Source: Psychroserpens luteus
GTDB taxonomy: Bacteria; Bacteroidota; Bacteroidia; Flavobacteriales; Flavobacteriaceae
Assembly (NCBI RefSeq): GCF_015319355.1
Contig: NZ_JADILU010000003.1
Span: 62,001-126,000, forward strand
Length of the DNA stretch: 64,000 bases
Direction: 5' to 3'
The notes below the pieces were generated by a model. The model was not told the origin of the DNA. It did no database searches and worked only from the letters and a program-made list of their open reading frames with translations. The position numbers were made by a program, and so were the translations under genes. This document shows, piece after piece, positions 1 to 8,520 of this stretch (positions are counted from its first letter, which is position 1; every line of letters begins with the position of its first letter).

Positions 1-72
1 ATCAACAAGTTTTTGAATGTCCATTGCTTTATTGAATAAAGGCATTTTAGTCCATTTATCAAATGGTTTCAT
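1..72 (-). CDS. partial CDS, N-terminal end of an unidentified protein
   Basis: An ATG on the minus strand at 72-70 opens a frame that runs off the left edge of the window (24 codons, beginning MKPFDKWTKMPLFNKAMD). It starts one base after the TGA of the upstream lipoprotein gene on the same strand, so the two are probably co-transcribed. Too little is visible to assign a family. Confidence 0.5.
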   Translation of the reverse strand, partial: MKPFDKWTKMPLFNKAMDIQKLVD

Positions 73-73
73 G

Positions 74-838
74 TCAGTTTTGTTTTATAATTAAATGAGG
101 TACATTTTCTAATTCCCAATCAATCACCAATCCACCAGCCAAACTTTGAGCGATCTCTTTTCCGTAGAGAAACTCACAGAGATATAAGGCAGCTTCAAAT
201 GATTTTGCACCTCCTGCTGACGTGATGTATTTCCCATCATGCACAAACAAAACCTCTTTTCTAATATCTAAATTTGGGAAACGCTCACGCATCGTGTCAA
301 TATCACTGGGAAACGTGGTAGCTACCGAATTATCCAAAAGTCCAGCTTGTGCCAAAACAAAAGCTCCATCACAGTGAGATGTTATAAATTGTGCGTCTTT
401 ATCGACACGTTTTACAAAATCAATCATGGCTTTGTCCTCAAGATCTGTATCCAAATGATGCTCTGCACTTGGGACTACAAGAATGTCAATTTTTGGAAGT
501 TTATCTGTGGTGTAATTATAATCTGGCAGAATACGCATCCCTTCAAAGGTCATAATTGCATCATCCGTATTTGCGACTGTAAAAACGTTCATAGGTTTGA
601 TGCTATCTCTAAAAATAGTGTGTTGAAAAATATCAAAAGGTGCAGTCAATTCTGTATTAAAAACGCCATCCATAATTAAAAAAGCAACATTGTAACGATT
701 AGGCTCTATTACTGGAACGTACTTTTCTTCATGCTGAACTTGTTTCAGCATCTCATTATTAGCGTTTTCTTTTTTCTCTTCGGAAGAATTGCAACTTGCA
801 AATAGGAGTATGATAAATAATGATAGTAAATGTTTCAT
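74..838 (-). CDS. DJ-1/PfpI (ThiJ) superfamily lipoprotein
   Basis: Glutamine-amidotransferase-like protein of the DJ-1/PfpI family. The start at 838 (MKHLLSLF) gives a typical lipoprotein signal with lipobox F-A-S-C at residue 16; a longer frame opens at 877 but places 13 polar residues before the signal. The family domain covers about residues 50-240. The nucleophile elbow S-H-C-D-G-A-F has its Cys near residue 156, as in the AraC/DJ-1-like subgroup. The lipidated Cys suggests attachment to a membrane in the envelope. Substrate is unknown; relatives include chaperone/deglycase-like proteins and amidase-like regulators. It is followed at once by the partial gene at the window edge. Confidence 0.85.
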   Translation of the reverse strand: MKHLLSLFIILLFASCNSSEEKKENANNEMLKQVQHEEKYVPVIEPNRYNVAFLIMDGVFNTELTAPFDIFQHTIFRDSIKPMNVFTVANTDDAIMTFEGMRILPDYNYTTDKLPKIDILVVPSAEHHLDTDLEDKAMIDFVKRVDKDAQFITSHCDGAFVLAQAGLLDNSVATTFPSDIDTMRERFPNLDIRKEVLFVHDGKYITSAGGAKSFEAALYLCEFLYGKEIAQSLAGGLVIDWELENVPHLIIKQN

Positions 839-899
839 TTTTATAATATAGTGGTTTGTTTTCGTAAATTTAGTCATTCAAAATTTAGAAAAACTATCT

Positions 900-2834
900 A
901 TGAAAATTCTTTTAAGACTCATCTTAATCCTCTCTATTGTTTTTACTTCATGTTCAAAAACGAATAAAGACCAGCCCATTTCCGAAGACAAAAAAGTAGA
1001 AGATACTTACGTAAAAGACAACTACAACAAGAAAGAAGTTACCATTGAAATGCGTGACGGAATCAAATTACACACCACCATATATTCTCCAAAAGATACA
1101 AGTAAAACCTATCCTATGTTGATGATGAGAACACCATATAGTTCTAAACCTTATGGAGAAGGTGAGTTTAAAACGAAGATTGGACCTAATATTCATTTAA
1201 TGAAAGAAGGAAATATAATCGTTTATCAAGATGTTCGTGGTCGTTGGATGAGTGAAGGTGTTTATGATAATATGCGTGCTTATATCCCGAATAAAACCAA
1301 TAATTCTCAAATTGACGAATCGTCTGATACTTATGACACTATTGATTGGCTCGTAAATAATGTAGAAAATAACAATGGTAATGTTGGTACTTGGGGAATT
1401 TCATATCCAGGTTTTTACGCTACATATTCTACAATAGATGCACATCCAGCTTTAAAAGCAGCATCACCTCAAGCCTGTATTGGAGATTTCTTTTTTGATG
1501 ATTTTCATCACAATGGTGCTTTTTTATTGAGTTACTTTAGAGCAGTATCGCTTTTTGGAACTTCAAAAGATAAACCTACAGATTCTGCTTGGTATAAATT
1601 CCCTGAAATGAAAACACAAGATCAATATCAATTTTTTCTTGACGCAGGACCTTTAAGTAATTTAGATAAGTACTTTCAATATGACACACCAGATGATAAA
1701 TCTGTATCGCAGTCTGATAGAATTGACGATGTCTTTTGGAAGGAAATTACAGAGCACCCAAATTATGATTCGGTATGGAAACCTAAAGGCTTAATTCAAA
1801 ATTTGAAAACTATAAAACCTAGTGTAGCTACTATGATTGTTGGAGGTTTATTTGATGCAGAAGATTTATATGGTCCATTTGAAACGTATAAAACCATTGA
1901 AAAAAACAATCCAGATAATTATAATACCATGGTTTTTGGACCTTGGGATCACGGACGTTGGGCTAGGAGTGATGTGAAGAATTATGTTGGGAATTATTAC
2001 TTTGGAGATTCTATTTCTCTAAAATTTCAACGAGATGTAGAAACGAAGTTCTTTAATCATTTCTTAAAAGGAAAAGGAGACAAAAACTCAGGATTGCCAG
2101 AAGCTTATGTTTATGACACAGGAAAAAAGGAGTGGAGTAGTTTTGATAGCTGGCCTCCAAAAGCTTCAGAGAAACTAGACATGTATCTCAACAAAAACCA
2201 AGAACTATCTACCACTAGAAAACGAAATTCTAGTGAGACTTTTGTAAGTGATTTAAAGCATCCTGTACCTTATTCCGAAGATATAAAAACCGTTTTCACA
2301 CCACGAAAATATATGACAGACGATCAGCGATTTGCTGCGCGTCGTCCTGATGTTCTTATATTTGAAACCGAAATTTTAGAAGATGATTTAACTTTAGCTG
2401 GTGATATTTTAGCGCAATTAAACGTGTCAACGACAGGAACAGATGCCGATTGGATTGTGAAAATTATTGATGTACATCCTGCAGATACAGAGGAACAAGA
2501 AGAAGGTATGCAAGACCATTTATCAATGAGTAATTATCATTTAATGGTGAGGAGTGAAGTGATGCGTGGACGTTTTAGAAACAGTTTTGAACATCCAGAA
2601 CCATTTGTACCTAATAAACCAACAGATGTTAATATCAAATTACAAGATGTGCATCACACGTTTAAAAAAGGTCATAAGTTACAAGTGCAGGTTCAAAGTA
2701 CTTGGTTTCCGTTGATTGATTTGAATCCGCAAACCTTTGTGCCTAATATTTATAAAGCTAAAGAGAGCGATTTTAAAACCCAAACTCATCAAGTTTTTAA
2801 TGCTTCTAAAATTGAATTTACGATTTTAAAATAG
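900..2834 (+). CDS. CocE/NonD family hydrolase (X-Pro dipeptidyl-peptidase S15-like), lipoprotein
   Basis: Alpha/beta hydrolase of the CocE/NonD and S15 peptidase family, 644 aa, full length. Lipoprotein signal with lipobox F-T-S-C near residue 18. Nucleophile motif G-I-S-Y-P-G (Ser about 168), acid in G-L-F-D-A-E (Asp about 319) and catalytic His in G-P-W-D-H-G (about 351) are all present. The C-terminal ~200 residues form the jelly-roll XPP C-terminal domain. Relatives cleave acyl, ester or X-Pro dipeptide bonds; here envelope peptide or ester hydrolysis is inferred, substrate unknown. Divergent from the DJ-1-like gene. Confidence 0.88.
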   Translation: MKILLRLILILSIVFTSCSKTNKDQPISEDKKVEDTYVKDNYNKKEVTIEMRDGIKLHTTIYSPKDTSKTYPMLMMRTPYSSKPYGEGEFKTKIGPNIHLMKEGNIIVYQDVRGRWMSEGVYDNMRAYIPNKTNNSQIDESSDTYDTIDWLVNNVENNNGNVGTWGISYPGFYATYSTIDAHPALKAASPQACIGDFFFDDFHHNGAFLLSYFRAVSLFGTSKDKPTDSAWYKFPEMKTQDQYQFFLDAGPLSNLDKYFQYDTPDDKSVSQSDRIDDVFWKEITEHPNYDSVWKPKGLIQNLKTIKPSVATMIVGGLFDAEDLYGPFETYKTIEKNNPDNYNTMVFGPWDHGRWARSDVKNYVGNYYFGDSISLKFQRDVETKFFNHFLKGKGDKNSGLPEAYVYDTGKKEWSSFDSWPPKASEKLDMYLNKNQELSTTRKRNSSETFVSDLKHPVPYSEDIKTVFTPRKYMTDDQRFAARRPDVLIFETEILEDDLTLAGDILAQLNVSTTGTDADWIVKIIDVHPADTEEQEEGMQDHLSMSNYHLMVRSEVMRGRFRNSFEHPEPFVPNKPTDVNIKLQDVHHTFKKGHKLQVQVQSTWFPLIDLNPQTFVPNIYKAKESDFKTQTHQVFNASKIEFTILK

Positions 2835-2842
2835 CGTTTTAG

Positions 2843-3217
2843 TTAAATACGCCAAGGTGGATTTTTTCTATTTTTTCCTGCGGAAAAGAGAATGATATGA
2901 TTATTGTCTAAGTCATTAAGATGCGCTTCTCTCCATAACCAAGGTTTATCTTCAGGTAAGGAGGAGAATTCTATGCCTTTTTTCTGAAGGTTTTGCACAA
3001 GCTCATCAAGATTATCGTCTTCAAAATAAATAGAGATTCCTTCACCTGTTGGTAAGGTGTCGACCTTATGGATTGAGAACGTTGCATTTCCGTCAGGACA
3101 TTCAAATCGCACATATCTTGGTAATGCATCTACAATTAAATGTAGCCCTAAAGTTTTATAAAAGGCTGTTGCTTTTTCAACATCTAAAGAATGTATAGTT
3201 ATTTGATTAAGATTCAT
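2843..3217 (-). CDS. VOC (glyoxalase/bleomycin-resistance fold) family protein
   Basis: Small 124-aa protein with the vicinal-oxygen-chelate layout: N-terminal L-N-Q-I-T-I-H then S-L-D-V-E-K-A-T-A-F-Y-K-T-L-G-L, and near the C-terminus D-L-D-N-N-H-I-I-L-F. One VOC module pair, cytosolic, probably a metal-dependent dimer. Substrate cannot be read from sequence. It lies 2 bp downstream of the ypdA-like gene on the same strand, so it is likely the third gene of an MFS-ypdA-VOC operon. Confidence 0.85.
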   Translation of the reverse strand: MNLNQITIHSLDVEKATAFYKTLGLHLIVDALPRYVRFECPDGNATFSIHKVDTLPTGEGISIYFEDDNLDELVQNLQKKGIEFSSLPEDKPWLWREAHLNDLDNNHIILFSAGKNRKNPPWRI

Positions 3218-3219
3218 AG

Positions 3220-4185
3220 CTAAAGTGCTTTTTCAATGTGTTTTGCAATCATTTTTGCATGAATTCTAGAATTTTCAATAAACCATTTATGAGTTTCCGT
3301 TCCGCCACAAATCACACCAGCGAGATAGAGACCGTCAATATTAGATTCCATGGTTTCAGAATTATATTTTGGGATGAATTTTTCATCTTCGGAAAATTGA
3401 ACACCTGCTTTCTCGAGAAACTTAAAATTTGGACGATAACCAGTCAAAGCAATAACGTAATCGTTTGCAATAGTTTCAACACCATCTGGAGTATTGATAA
3501 TTACTTTATCGGTTAGAATTTCTTTTATTTCACTATTAAAATAGGCTTTGATACTGCCTTCTTCAATACGATTTATAATATCTGGACGTACCCAATATTT
3601 TACGCGTTCTCCAACCTGTTCTCCTCTAATAATCATGGTCACGTTTCCGCCTTTGCGATAGATTTCTAATGCTGCATCTACAGAGGAGTTGCTCGCGCCA
3701 ATCACAGCGATATTTTGCAACGTAAAAGGATGTGCTTCTTTATAATAATGCATCACTTTTGTCAAGTTTTCTCCAGGCACATTTAGCAAATTAGGGATGT
3801 CATAAAAACCCGTTGAGATGATTACTTTTTTTGCTGAATATTCGGTTTTATCTGAAGTGACTTTAAAATGATTGTCCTCTTTTTCTACGGAAATAATCTG
3901 CTCATATAAATTGATGTTTAATTGATTTGAGGTGGTCACTCTTCGGTAATATTCTAAAGCTTCATTTCTTGTAGGCTTAGGATTATTACTGATAAAGGGA
4001 ATGTTGTCAATTTCTAATTTTTCCGAAGTAGAAAAAAAAGTCATATTCAATGGGTAATTAAATAACGAATTGGTGAGTGCGCCTTTTTCTATGACGCGAT
4101 AATTCCAATTGTGTTTTTTACACTCTAAAGCGCAGGCAATCCCAATAGGTCCAGCTCCAATTATTAATACATCTAGTTTTATCAT
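3220..4185 (-). CDS. ypdA: YpdA-family FAD/NAD(P)-dependent oxidoreductase (putative bacillithiol-disulfide reductase)
   Basis: Two-dinucleotide-binding flavoprotein of 321 aa. The FAD site G-A-G-P-I-G sits at residues 10-15, the following strand carries V-I-E-K-G, and the NAD(P) Rossmann motif V-I-G-A-S-N-S-S is near residue 160. N-terminal M-T-F-F-S-T-S-E-K-L-E-I and C-terminal D-G-L-Y-L-A-G-V-I fit YpdA/Bdr. Characterised YpdA enzymes reduce bacillithiol disulfide with NADPH; that this strain makes bacillithiol is inference. The ATG overlaps the TGA of the MFS gene (ATGA), so the two are translationally coupled. Confidence 0.85.
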   Translation of the reverse strand: MIKLDVLIIGAGPIGIACALECKKHNWNYRVIEKGALTNSLFNYPLNMTFFSTSEKLEIDNIPFISNNPKPTRNEALEYYRRVTTSNQLNINLYEQIISVEKEDNHFKVTSDKTEYSAKKVIISTGFYDIPNLLNVPGENLTKVMHYYKEAHPFTLQNIAVIGASNSSVDAALEIYRKGGNVTMIIRGEQVGERVKYWVRPDIINRIEEGSIKAYFNSEIKEILTDKVIINTPDGVETIANDYVIALTGYRPNFKFLEKAGVQFSEDEKFIPKYNSETMESNIDGLYLAGVICGGTETHKWFIENSRIHAKMIAKHIEKAL

Positions 4186-5414
4186 GATTTAATTACGCTT
4201 AAAGGGTTTGTGATTTTTTTTGATTTGAGTCTGTTATTTAATATAAACAAAATTAGTGCGCATACAAATGCAATGCCTGTGACAATATACCAAGTGTTAT
4301 CATAACCAAGATGTGCTGTCATTTGCATACCAGCATTGTGTCCAAAAATATGAGCAATAGAAAATGACATCGAATATAATGCCATATACTCACCTTGATT
4401 TCCTTTTTTAGCACGATCTACAGCAAAAGAATTTGAAAACGGAAACGCAATCATTTCACCAACGGTCATTAACAACATTCCTATAATTAAAACACCAGAC
4501 CAAGTCGAAAAATTTAAAACTAAAATACTAAAACCAGTGAGTACTGCTCCAAAAAACATGAGTGATAGTTTTGAATATTTAGAGCCTTCCAGCCATTTGA
4601 TGAGAGGCATTTCAAAAATGAAAATTAAAAATCCGTTGCCACCTAGGAGCAGTCCTATTTCAAATTCGGTAAGCGTGTGCACATCTTTATAGTAAATAGT
4701 AATGGTTGAGAAATATTGTAAAAATACAATCCCAAATAAAACCATGGCTACTAAAAATATTAAAAACGCTTTGTCATTGTACGCAGAATCTGGGTTGTCA
4801 TTCACAATAGTATCCAGAATCTTCGCTTTTTTAGGATGCAATACTTTTATCATCACCAACGTAGCAATGATGCATGTAATCCCATCAACCCAAAATAAAC
4901 CAGAATAGCTAAGTCCAGTAATGATGAGTCCACCAATAGCTGGTCCAGCAGAGAACCCAAGGTTAATTGCTAAACGAATGAGCGTTAGTGATCGTATCTT
5001 ATTTTCGGGTTTGCTGTAAGCGTTTAAAGCCACAAACATTGCAGGTCTAAACGTATCTGCAACGAGCATAACCAGGAAGATACCAATGCAAATAGAGGCA
5101 AAAGAGTTTAAAAATTGCAAGGCGATAAATAGAAATCCCGTTGAGAGTAAACTTCTCACCATGACTTTATAATAGCCAATTTTGTCTGTTAATTTACCAC
5201 CAAGCCATGAGCCAGCAACCGATCCTAAACCAAAAGCGCTCATGATCCATCCAACATCACTCATACTGAAATTCAAATCATCTTTGAGGTATAGAGACAA
5301 AAATGGAATCACCATGGTACCAGCTCGATTTATTAATGTGATTAATGCGAGCCACCAGATTTCTTGAGAGAGACCTTTGAAGGTATTGATATAATTATGA
5401 AATAGCTTTTTCAT
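4182..5414 (-). CDS. MFS transporter
   Basis: Major facilitator protein, 410 aa, with about 12 hydrophobic segments. The loop 2-3 motif G-S-W-L-G-G-K-L-T-D-K-I-G matches the MFS signature A. Located in the inner membrane; probably a drug/metabolite:H+ antiporter, but the substrate cannot be read. First gene of the operon with ypdA and the VOC gene (ATGA overlap with ypdA). A strong palindromic terminator lies directly upstream at 5435-5464, isolating this operon from the accessory block. Confidence 0.85.
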   Translation of the reverse strand: MKKLFHNYINTFKGLSQEIWWLALITLINRAGTMVIPFLSLYLKDDLNFSMSDVGWIMSAFGLGSVAGSWLGGKLTDKIGYYKVMVRSLLSTGFLFIALQFLNSFASICIGIFLVMLVADTFRPAMFVALNAYSKPENKIRSLTLIRLAINLGFSAGPAIGGLIITGLSYSGLFWVDGITCIIATLVMIKVLHPKKAKILDTIVNDNPDSAYNDKAFLIFLVAMVLFGIVFLQYFSTITIYYKDVHTLTEFEIGLLLGGNGFLIFIFEMPLIKWLEGSKYSKLSLMFFGAVLTGFSILVLNFSTWSGVLIIGMLLMTVGEMIAFPFSNSFAVDRAKKGNQGEYMALYSMSFSIAHIFGHNAGMQMTAHLGYDNTWYIVTGIAFVCALILFILNNRLKSKKITNPLSVIKS

Positions 5415-5434
5415 TTTGGTTGTTGTATAAATGT

Positions 5435-5464
5435 AAAAAGTCCGACGCTAGCGTCGGACTTTTT
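5435..5464. terminator. bidirectional intrinsic terminator (perfect palindrome)
   Basis: A 30-bp perfect palindrome: GTCCGACGC paired with GCGTCGGAC, flanked by A-run and T-run. It is GC-rich in an AT-rich region and U-tracts follow the hairpin on both strands. It separates the minus-strand accessory genes from the MFS-ypdA operon. Confidence 0.85.
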
Positions 5465-5726
5465 ATGATTGGTTGGTTAAATAATTATATTACCATAACA
5501 CATAGCAAAGCCGACTCTTGGTATAAGAGGTTTGTCTTTTTTTATATGAAATGACGTTGTTTTTCACTTTTTTCTAATTATTTAATGAAGTAAATCTATG
5601 AAAAATTTTTTAATAATCAATTTTCTTTGTTTTTGTTTTGCTGATACAGTTTTGAAAAGGAGGTTTGAGAATATCAATAGATTAGAAATACTAATGAGTC
5701 CTTTATGTTTTTAGATACTGACTTTT
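5465..5726. other. AT-rich gap with no convincing gene
   Basis: 262 bp between the terminator and the transglutaminase-like gene. There is a 38-codon plus-strand frame from 5598 (MKNFLIINFL...), but it has no homologue I recognise and looks like chance or decayed DNA. It may mark the left edge of the accessory block. Confidence 0.4.
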
Positions 5727-6362
5727 TTATAGTTTGAATTCAGTAATTTTTTCATTTGTATCAAAAATATGAGGATAATGTTCTTTAATATTTCTTGTCA
5801 TGAATTCTAGAGGGACATCCTCAAAATGTCCATAATCTTCAGTGTATTCCATAAATAGACTTCCTTCATTATTGTATTGTTGTAAAAAGGAATTGTTTTC
5901 TCCATCAAATTCTAAAGGTTCTACTTTTAGCTTTACACATAACGATTTATTAAATGCTGGTGACATTTTGAGCCATTTGTTATCGAGATAAACGTTAACC
6001 ATTCCGTGAGGTGTAAGTTCATTAGAACCAAATTTCTCCATCAATCTCTCTACTGCTACATGATTTTTAACTTTTCCTAAATGTAACCTTGCAGGTATTT
6101 TTAAAGCTCGTAGGCAAGCGATTAACAATATTGATTTTTCTACACAATTACCTGTTGGCTTTTTAGCAATGGAACTCGCCTTATAAGTTTCTTTTGAAAG
6201 ACTGATGCTATATGGGTCATATTTCCAGTAATCTCTTACTTTGGTGTATGTACCAATAGTTTTTTCCTTGTTAGAGATAGCGTCATCTTTATAATCAGAT
6301 ATGATTTCTTGTACCAAATCATTCTCAAAATCAAAGTAATAGGATGATTCCAAATAGTTCAT
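5727..6362 (-). CDS. transglutaminase-like domain protein
   Basis: 211 aa, no signal peptide. The middle carries a transglutaminase/peptidase-like triad pattern: Cys in T-G-N-C-V-E-K-S (about 78), followed by L-L-I-A-C-L-R-A-L-K-I-P-A-R, then His in L-T-P-H-G-M-V-N-V-Y-L (about 123) and a final N/D candidate in S-P-A-F-N (about 138). Family members are thiol proteases, transglutaminases or inactive relatives. First gene of the accessory block; a type-1 repeat sits directly upstream of its start. Function unknown. Confidence 0.65.
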   Translation of the reverse strand: MNYLESSYYFDFENDLVQEIISDYKDDAISNKEKTIGTYTKVRDYWKYDPYSISLSKETYKASSIAKKPTGNCVEKSILLIACLRALKIPARLHLGKVKNHVAVERLMEKFGSNELTPHGMVNVYLDNKWLKMSPAFNKSLCVKLKVEPLEFDGENNSFLQQYNNEGSLFMEYTEDYGHFEDVPLEFMTRNIKEHYPHIFDTNEKITEFKL

Positions 6363-6394
6363 TTCAGTATGGAGTTGTTTGTGGTTTGTGGCTG

Positions 6395-6525
6395 ATGTGT
6401 TTTTTGTGTGGTTGGTTGCGGTTGCAAAAACTAAATTAATAAAAGAAAACGAACCAGAGGAAAATCTGCAGGATTTTCTGAGTACACACAGAACCAGTAA
6501 TTAATTATACTTGTTGTTGTGTGTA
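6395..6525. repeat. type-1 intergenic repeat, copy A (attC-like)
   Basis: Imperfect inverted repeat. The left arm GTGTGGTTGGTTGCGG pairs loosely with the right arm around CAGTAATTAATTATAC, ending in GTTGTTGTG. The centre contains AAAGAAAACGAACCAGAGG, also found in copy E. The right end TAGTGCATTTT is complementary to AAAATGCA-type sequence at the far end of the DUF262 cassette (GCATTACC at 10211). Confidence 0.7.
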
Positions 6526-6532
6526 GTGCATT

Positions 6533-8515
6533 TTACAATATTTGAACACTACCTTCTTCATCCCTGGGTCTTACGCTTTTTAATAAATAACAAGAACTAT
6601 TATCTTCTAAAATTGCTATATAATTAGACTTACTCTTTTTATCTAACAGTTCAGACTCCTTAATTAACCTAGTTTTCCAGTTAGGGAAATTTTCAGGAGG
6701 CTCAAAGTTTGCGATGATCTGCTTTAAATCTGTTTGACGTAATTCCAAAATTAATTTTTTAAAATAGTTGTTATATTCACTATACATATAATATTCTAGT
6801 TCCCTAAAACTATCAATTAGGCATCTTTTTACAGAATATACCACATACCACAATGACCACCAATAGTTATAATATTCATATTTTCCATCTACTTCAATAG
6901 TTAAAAATGCTCGCCTTAAATCATTTGATATAATAGATTCTTCTTTGAAGTATTTAGAAAAAATTGATTGTATGTCTTGAAACAAATTATCATTAAATTC
7001 TTCAATATTACCATTGAAATTGATACAATGAAAAGGGAATTCGAGTCTTCCTCTCAAAAGATCATTGTCTTCGATTTGAAAGATAGTATTTTTACGACTT
7101 TCTTTATCTATTATCAATTTAGCCTTTACTCTTTCTTCTTCAACCTGTTCTTTAGCAAAAGTTGATTTAATAGAATCGACTGTAGCTAGATGCAAATAGA
7201 TATCTTTACAGCCTAATGATAATTCAGAGATTAGATTTATCAAACCATCAAAAGCAGCAGGGCTTCTTGCGATTGTTGGTCTATTTCCATTTCTTTCTAT
7301 ATCTCCTCTTGAAACCAAATTTCTTATTACTCTAATCCAATCTGAATATTTATCAGGATCAATTATTTCATTTACAAGGAAATATTCAGCTTGAGCAAAG
7401 AACAATAACTTTTGAGTATATGATGCATTTTCATCTTCAAAGACAACCTCTTTTAAGAAATTGGTCTTTGGTTTGTGTTGCCAAAACGGAAAATTTAGAT
7501 TTAAATCACTTATAACTTGAAATTTCTCATTATATAACTCAAAATATTTTATAAGGTATTGAAAATCAATTTCATCAAACAATAGTGGTCTTACAAAATT
7601 AGGATTGTCTTGTAAACCTCTAATTATAGACAATCTTTCATCAGTTTTACCTTTTCTTTCAATAGATTGACGTATCATCGAAATTGTTGAAATAAAACGA
7701 ATTAGTGCATCATCAATACGATTATCTTTTTTGAAATTATTCCAGAAAAAATCTGTCCAAATTGTATCAATTTTAAAAACAAATGTACTTTTAAGAGATT
7801 TTCCTTTTTCCCAATTATTATCATTGATGTGTTTTTGAAAACCAGCTTTAAAGTTTTCAAAAGATGACAATAATTTTCCACGAGCATTCATTTTTATATA
7901 TAGATCATCAGTAAGACCAATATTTTCTAACTCAACGTGATAAAAACTAATTAAATTTTTATTTGAAATTAACTTACTCCATAAGTCGGGAATATTAAAA
8001 AAGAGATTGTGTATATCATCTAAGGTTCTTAACATAGCGTCAATGGTAGGGTCTTTTTTCCAAGAAAGAAAAAACCAAGAGGAGTCTATTATTTCAGAAC
8101 TTAAGGAAGTTTCTTTAAATATTTCAATATCATTTGAAACTAGTGATGAACAAAAATCCCTTGAAGTAATTCTAGTTTCGTAACTAAATTTACCGAGAAC
8201 ACTTATTTTTTCTGTAGTTAATAATTTTTCCCTATTTGCACCATACCAATGTAGTAAGAACAGAGTAGTAAGTCTTTGCTGACCATCTAAAGGCTGAAAA
8301 GTCTCTTTAACATTACTCCCGTAAATGAAATCAAGTTTAATTGGATTTTCCTCTTCGATACTTGTCAAAAGAGCATTTAAAAACTTTAATCGAATTTCTT
8401 GCTTATCCTTTCTACCTTGAGCATAATCCCTTTGAATTATTGGTATTTCAATTCTATGTTTATTTAAGAGTTCATAGAAACTTAAAATTTCTCCTTTATA
8501 CTTATCTTCTTGCAT
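6533..8515 (-). CDS. DUF262 domain protein (GmrS-like half of a putative type IV restriction/defence pair)
   Basis: 660 aa. N-terminal DUF262 (ParB/Srx-like fold) shows I-P-I-I-Q-R-D-Y at 24-31 and the nucleotide-binding D-G-Q-Q-R-L-T-T at 77-84, plus K-M-N-A-R-G-K near 210. The C-terminal half has no HNH that I can see and ends in a conserved-looking W-K-T-R-L-I-K-E segment. In GmrSD and relatives the DUF262 module hydrolyses NTPs and gates a DUF1524 nuclease against modified phage DNA. The ATG is 5 bp from the stop of the upstream DUF262-DUF1524 gene, so the pair is translated from one message. Anti-phage role is inference. Confidence 0.8.
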   Translation of the reverse strand: MQEDKYKGEILSFYELLNKHRIEIPIIQRDYAQGRKDKQEIRLKFLNALLTSIEEENPIKLDFIYGSNVKETFQPLDGQQRLTTLFLLHWYGANREKLLTTEKISVLGKFSYETRITSRDFCSSLVSNDIEIFKETSLSSEIIDSSWFFLSWKKDPTIDAMLRTLDDIHNLFFNIPDLWSKLISNKNLISFYHVELENIGLTDDLYIKMNARGKLLSSFENFKAGFQKHINDNNWEKGKSLKSTFVFKIDTIWTDFFWNNFKKDNRIDDALIRFISTISMIRQSIERKGKTDERLSIIRGLQDNPNFVRPLLFDEIDFQYLIKYFELYNEKFQVISDLNLNFPFWQHKPKTNFLKEVVFEDENASYTQKLLFFAQAEYFLVNEIIDPDKYSDWIRVIRNLVSRGDIERNGNRPTIARSPAAFDGLINLISELSLGCKDIYLHLATVDSIKSTFAKEQVEEERVKAKLIIDKESRKNTIFQIEDNDLLRGRLEFPFHCINFNGNIEEFNDNLFQDIQSIFSKYFKEESIISNDLRRAFLTIEVDGKYEYYNYWWSLWYVVYSVKRCLIDSFRELEYYMYSEYNNYFKKLILELRQTDLKQIIANFEPPENFPNWKTRLIKESELLDKKSKSNYIAILEDNSSCYLLKSVRPRDEEGSVQIL

Positions 8516-8520
8516 TTGAA

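Noticed and set aside
5598-5714. 38-codon plus-strand frame (MKNFLIINFL...)
   Set aside because: Low complexity, no recognisable partner, upstream lacks a promoter; probably chance in AT-rich DNA.
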